DNA from: Haladaptatus halobius | GTDB taxonomy: Archaea > Halobacteriota > Halobacteria > Halobacteriales > Haladaptataceae | Direction: 5' to 3' | Length of the DNA: 64,000 nucleotides | NCBI RefSeq assembly: GCF_020618475.1 | Contig: NZ_CP085335.1 | Location: 930,001-994,000, forward strand | In this document: positions 60,953 through 64,000 of the stretch, piece by piece | How the letters are laid out: the number at the start of each line of letters is the position of its first letter | Position numbering within the stretch: position 1 is the first letter of the stretch | The notes under the pieces: model-generated | Database searches by the model: none | What the model was told of the DNA's origin: nothing | Seen by the model: only the letters and a program-made list of their open reading frames with translations | Position numbers and translations under genes: made by a program

Positions 60953-61663
60953 CTACTCCACGTCCTTCCAATCTCCTGGCTCCTCGCCGTAGAACTCCCC
61001 CTTGGCCTCCCGCTCCTGCGGCCAGAACGTGAGTACCGTCACGACGAGATAGAAGACGCCGACGGCGGCGACGACGATTTCGCCCGAAACGCCCGGCACG
61101 GACGCCGTATTGTTCCACGTCTCGTTCGGAACGAACACGGTTATCCGGAACAGCCACGCCACCCCGAGCAGCACGAACAGCAGGAAGTAGACGCGCTTGA
61201 GTCGCCGGGAGAGCGCTTCTCGATACGAGACCTTGAGCATCGGCCTCCGGAGGTCGTCGCCCAGTTCTGTCCGCCAATCGTCCATGGGCGCACCGACTGG
61301 GTCGAGCACGTTCGCGTACACGTTCTCCTCGATGAGTCGGACGCGGGCGCGGACGGCGTCGTACGCTCGGTACCGGCGGACGTCGAACAGCACGAACATC
61401 GAGATGGCGACCATCCCGATGAGCAGGAGGTACGGGGACGAATCCGCGCTCTCGAACGCCAGCGCGAGAACTGCGGTGACAACGGCGATGGCCCAATCGA
61501 CCGTGAGGTCGAGCCTGTCGAGGAACTTCCCCGCCTGCGACACCTCCCCGCGATAGAAGTGGGGCATCATGGAGAGAAACTCCTCGTGGTCGTACGCGGC
61601 TCTTTCGGCGACCTCCCGCGCCTCTGCGTCCGTCGGGTCGAAGTCTCTCGTGTCGTCCGTCAT
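60953..61663 (-). CDS. DUF2270 integral membrane protein, second copy
   Basis: A 236-residue paralogue of the protein at 6195. The motif HFYRGEVSQAGKFLDRLDLT matches HFYRGEMDRTNTWRQRLDQT there; VDWAIAVVTAVLALAFE, SPYLLLIGMVAISMFVLFDV, RRYRAYDAVRARVRLIEENV and SRRLKRVYFLLFVLLGVAWL follow the same four-helix plan. The C-terminus has VTVLTFWPQEREAKGEFYGE. It lies directly downstream of an acyl-CoA ligase gene on the same strand (91 bases between), so here the ligase and DUF2270 protein are probably co-transcribed. The spacer 60676-60952 has no gene I can support. Confidence 0.82.
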   Translation of the reverse strand: MTDDTRDFDPTDAEAREVAERAAYDHEEFLSMMPHFYRGEVSQAGKFLDRLDLTVDWAIAVVTAVLALAFESADSSPYLLLIGMVAISMFVLFDVRRYRAYDAVRARVRLIEENVYANVLDPVGAPMDDWRTELGDDLRRPMLKVSYREALSRRLKRVYFLLFVLLGVAWLFRITVFVPNETWNNTASVPGVSGEIVVAAVGVFYLVVTVLTFWPQEREAKGEFYGEEPGDWKDVE

Positions 61664-61754
61664 CGAAGACCGTAGTCGTCCAATGGGGATAACATCACGT
61701 CTCGGTTACAGTTCTCGGCAGCCCGTAGCAAACGAAAATCCGGCGGCTGGGTCG

Positions 61755-63338
61755 TCAGTCGTCGGCCTGCCCCCCGAGTTCGAACCGCTGTACCTTCCCG
61801 CTCGTCGTTCGCGGAAGCGTCCGCACGAACTCGATCTCGCGGGGGTGTTTGTACGCCGCCATCGTCTCAAGACAGTGTTCTCGAAGTCGGTCGGCGTCCG
61901 GGGACGACCCCGCCGTCGGGACGACGTAGGCTTTCACCGTCTCGCCCCGGCGGTCGTCCGGGACGCCGATCACAGCGGCGTCCGCGACGTCGGGGTGGTG
62001 GTGAAGCACCTCCTCGACCTCTCGGGGGTAGACGTTGTACCCCGCGGTGAGGATGAGGTCGGACTTGCGCCCGAGCACTTCGTAGTAGTTGTCGTCGTCC
62101 CGGCGGACCACGTCGCCCGTCCGGAAGTAGCCGTCGTCGGTGAACGCCGCGGCGGTCTCGTCCGGTCGGTCGTGATAGCCCGCCATGACGTGCGGGCCGC
62201 GCACGAGGAGTTCGCCCGCTTCGCCGGTCGGAACTTCGTTCCCGTCGTCGACGACCTTGCAGTCGGTCGCGCGGAACGGCTGGCCGATGGTACCGCGACG
62301 CGGGCCGAAAGTGGCGTTGATTCCGGCGTGGGTTCCCCCGCCGGTCTCGGTCAGGCCGTACGCCTCGAACAGTTCGACGCCCGCGCCCGCCTCGAATCGC
62401 TCCTGCACCGCGGTCGGCATCGTCGTGCCGCCCTCCATCGATTCCTGCAGACTCGACAGGTCGTACTCGCCGAACGAGTCGTGTTCGATGATATCGACGT
62501 ACATCGCGGCGACGGCCCCGAACTTCGTGATGCGCTTCGACTCGATGGTCGCCATCGCGTCCTCCGGATTCCAGGATTCGGGGTCGCGGAGGTGGACGGT
62601 CGCACCGCGAACGAGGGGTTGCCACGTCCGGTTGACGAACCCGGCGATGTGCGATAGCGGGAGCACCGACAGGAACCGCTCTTCCTCGGCGTCGAGGGCG
62701 GTTCGCTCGAAGCCGACGAACGACTGCGCCCGGAGGTTTCGGTGGGTGAGCAGGACGCCCTTCGGCTCCCCCGTCGTGCCGCTGGTGTAGGGCTGCATCG
62801 CGACGTCGTCGTCCAACCGGTCGGCGACGAAAGGGTCGTCGTCCACCGCCTCGAACGGGACGAACCGCCCGGCGTCGTCACCGTCGTCGCGCCCGCGCCA
62901 CTCGTCCCAATCATCGCCACACCCGATGATGATCGGATCGGCGTCGATGCCGTCCACCGCAGCCTCGGCCGTCCCTCGAAGGGAGTCGTCGGTCACGATG
63001 GCTGCGACGTCGGCGTCGTCGAATCGGTAGGCGGCTTCCCGGGTTCGGTACTGCGGATTCATCGGGATGAACGGCGTACCCGCCTTGAGCGCGCCGAGCG
63101 CGGCGACGACGAACGCGGGGCAGTTGGGGAGGAAGAGAGCGATACGGTCGTCGGGTTTCAGGGAGAGCGCACGGAGACCTCCGGCGAACCGTGCGGAGCG
63201 GTCGCGGAGTTCGCCGTGCGTGTACGTCTCCTCGTCCATTTCAAGCGCGAGCTTTCGGAAATGCGTCTCCGCGGTTTCGTCGTACAGTCGTGCGACGTTC
63301 CCCGTGCGTGCCGCGGCTGAAAACGCGTCGGCCTCCAT
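61755..63338 (-). CDS. AMP-dependent acyl-CoA ligase, second copy
   Basis: A 527-residue class I adenylate-forming enzyme. The AMP-binding loop is QPYTSGTTGEPKGVLLTHRN; the A5 motif is FEAYGLTETGGGTHAGI; the hinge has FRTGDVVRRDDDNYYEVLGR; the C-terminal lysine motif is RTTSGKVQRFELGG. YPREVEEVLHHHPDVADAAV is typical. It is related to, but clearly different from, the ligase at 4464, with a longer insertion after residue 150. The DUF2270 gene follows it. Substrate unknown; a fatty or aromatic acid is likely. The start MEADAFSAAARTGNVARLYD is the first ATG. Confidence 0.87.
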   Translation of the reverse strand: MEADAFSAAARTGNVARLYDETAETHFRKLALEMDEETYTHGELRDRSARFAGGLRALSLKPDDRIALFLPNCPAFVVAALGALKAGTPFIPMNPQYRTREAAYRFDDADVAAIVTDDSLRGTAEAAVDGIDADPIIIGCGDDWDEWRGRDDGDDAGRFVPFEAVDDDPFVADRLDDDVAMQPYTSGTTGEPKGVLLTHRNLRAQSFVGFERTALDAEEERFLSVLPLSHIAGFVNRTWQPLVRGATVHLRDPESWNPEDAMATIESKRITKFGAVAAMYVDIIEHDSFGEYDLSSLQESMEGGTTMPTAVQERFEAGAGVELFEAYGLTETGGGTHAGINATFGPRRGTIGQPFRATDCKVVDDGNEVPTGEAGELLVRGPHVMAGYHDRPDETAAAFTDDGYFRTGDVVRRDDDNYYEVLGRKSDLILTAGYNVYPREVEEVLHHHPDVADAAVIGVPDDRRGETVKAYVVPTAGSSPDADRLREHCLETMAAYKHPREIEFVRTLPRTTSGKVQRFELGGQADD

Positions 63339-63540
63339 GCGGACATCGGCGTGACCGGTCGGGAAAAGTGTGACAAACCGTTCATCGAGGACAGAGTCGG
63401 ACTATCCGGTTAACACGAGTCTTCGCGGACGATAGGCGTGACGTACCCGTCGCTCGTCGGTTCGCAGGGGCGATATCCGCACCGCCTACGCGCGCGAACG
63501 ACCATCGCGATTTACGTTTTCCGCGGGCGTCCGTCCGGCG

Positions 63541-64000
63541 ATGGCCGACAGAACTGGGGAGTACGGGACGTCGTCCGCGGGCGATCCGTATCGGGTTCGG
63601 CAGTACGAGCCCGGCGACCGGCGCGGCGTACTGGCGCTGTATGAGACGGTGTTCGGCGACCGTCGCGGTCGCGGCGACTGGTTCGACTGGAAGTTCGTCG
63701 AGAATCCGTATCGGGTGCGGGTGCCGATCTGCGTCGCGGAGCGCGACGGGCGGATCGTCGGCGCTCGCCCGAGCCTTCCGCTGCCGCTGTCCGTCGGCGG
63801 CCGACGGGAGATCGCGCTCGTGCAGGTCGATCCGATGGTGCATCCCGACCATCGCAGACGGGGGTTGTTCACCCGGATGGCCGAACACGTCTACGACTAC
63901 TACGGCCCGCGAGAGCCGTCCGTCGTCGTCGGCTTTCCGAACGAAGCCGTGAAAGCCGGACTCGAAAAGATGGCCGAGAAGCTCGCGCTCGACGACGGCA
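63541..64000 (+). CDS. GNAT family N-acetyltransferase, N-terminal part
   Basis: The frame is open to the window edge, giving 153 residues. It starts MADRTGEYGTSSAGDPYRVR and has YEPGDRRGVLALYETVFG, then FDWKFVENPYRVRVPICVAE and the acetyl-CoA motif ALVQVDPMVHPDHRRRGLFT. The VHPDHRRRGLF motif is the pyrophosphate-binding loop of GNAT enzymes. The family with DWKFxENPY at this place transfers acetyl groups in diverse haloarchaeal proteins, often called GNAT/Eis-like. The C-terminal half lies outside. The region before the start (63339-63540) holds only a short spacer. Confidence 0.78.
   Translation, partial: MADRTGEYGTSSAGDPYRVRQYEPGDRRGVLALYETVFGDRRGRGDWFDWKFVENPYRVRVPICVAERDGRIVGARPSLPLPLSVGGRREIALVQVDPMVHPDHRRRGLFTRMAEHVYDYYGPREPSVVVGFPNEAVKAGLEKMAEKLALDDG

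Noticed and set aside
1..64000. CRISPR arrays, transposases or phage structural genes
   Set aside because: No regularly spaced 28-40 base repeats and no transposase or capsid motif were seen in any frame; the only mobile trace is the tRNA-linked relic.

Overview
The window reads as a chromosomal segment of a halophilic archaeon (class Halobacteria). Proteins are strongly acidic, coding sequence is GC-rich with GC-biased third positions, and starts are often leaderless behind TATA/BRE-like boxes. Haloarchaeal families recur: HalOD1, DUF7344, DUF7503/7504, DUF5788, DUF5789, DUF5827, PGF-CTERM proteins and a bacterioruberin carotenoid cluster. The genus cannot be fixed from the sequence; a Haladaptatus-like lineage is only a guess.

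Layout. 1-4.4 kb: tail of an FMN-dependent hydroxyacid oxidase, then a putative signalling module (HalOD1-DUF7504 protein, CHAT caspase-like protease, 46-residue membrane peptide, DUF7344 regulator). 4.4-20 kb: housekeeping and metabolism, with an acyl-CoA ligase divergent from a DUF2270 membrane protein, two tandem superoxide dismutases, a large FAD/Fe-S dehydrogenase with a neighbouring FNR-type reductase, an amidohydrolase and a membrane-tethered winged-helix regulator. 20.2-21.4 kb: tRNA-Glu(CTC) followed by a ~1.1 kb relic island bounded by a 13-bp repeat of the tRNA 3' end. 21.4-27.4 kb: methyltransferase, Lrp-RCK regulator, TrkA and an amino-acid permease-UspA protein, several frameshifted. 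27.4-29.4 kb: queDEC for preQ0 and archaeosine. 29.4-41.3 kb: transporter, CPBP protease, a long structured non-coding stretch, a repair-flavoured block (DUF5788, PolX, Mut7-C and later endonuclease V), rhomboid protease, glycerate kinase and ArsA ATPase. 41.3-46.3 kb: repeat-bearing spacer, gar1-srp19 and a cobalamin ABC importer. 46.6-50.8 kb: crtD, lyeJ, cruF and crtB for C50 carotenoids. 50.9-55.4 kb: small membrane and regulatory proteins, pantoate kinase and a broken AIM24 gene. 55.5-64 kb: haem-copper oxidase subunits, then a second acyl-CoA ligase/DUF2270 pair and a partial GNAT acetyltransferase.

Two themes stand out. First, the CHAT module near the left edge pairs a predicted caspase-like protease with a tiny membrane peptide and looks like a sensor-protease-effector arrangement. 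Second, at least eight genes are interrupted, mostly by single-base changes in short homopolymers. Joining frames restores convincing proteins, including three genes that no single reading frame reveals. The cause may be consensus error, real decay or both; three in-frame stop codons look like substitutions instead.
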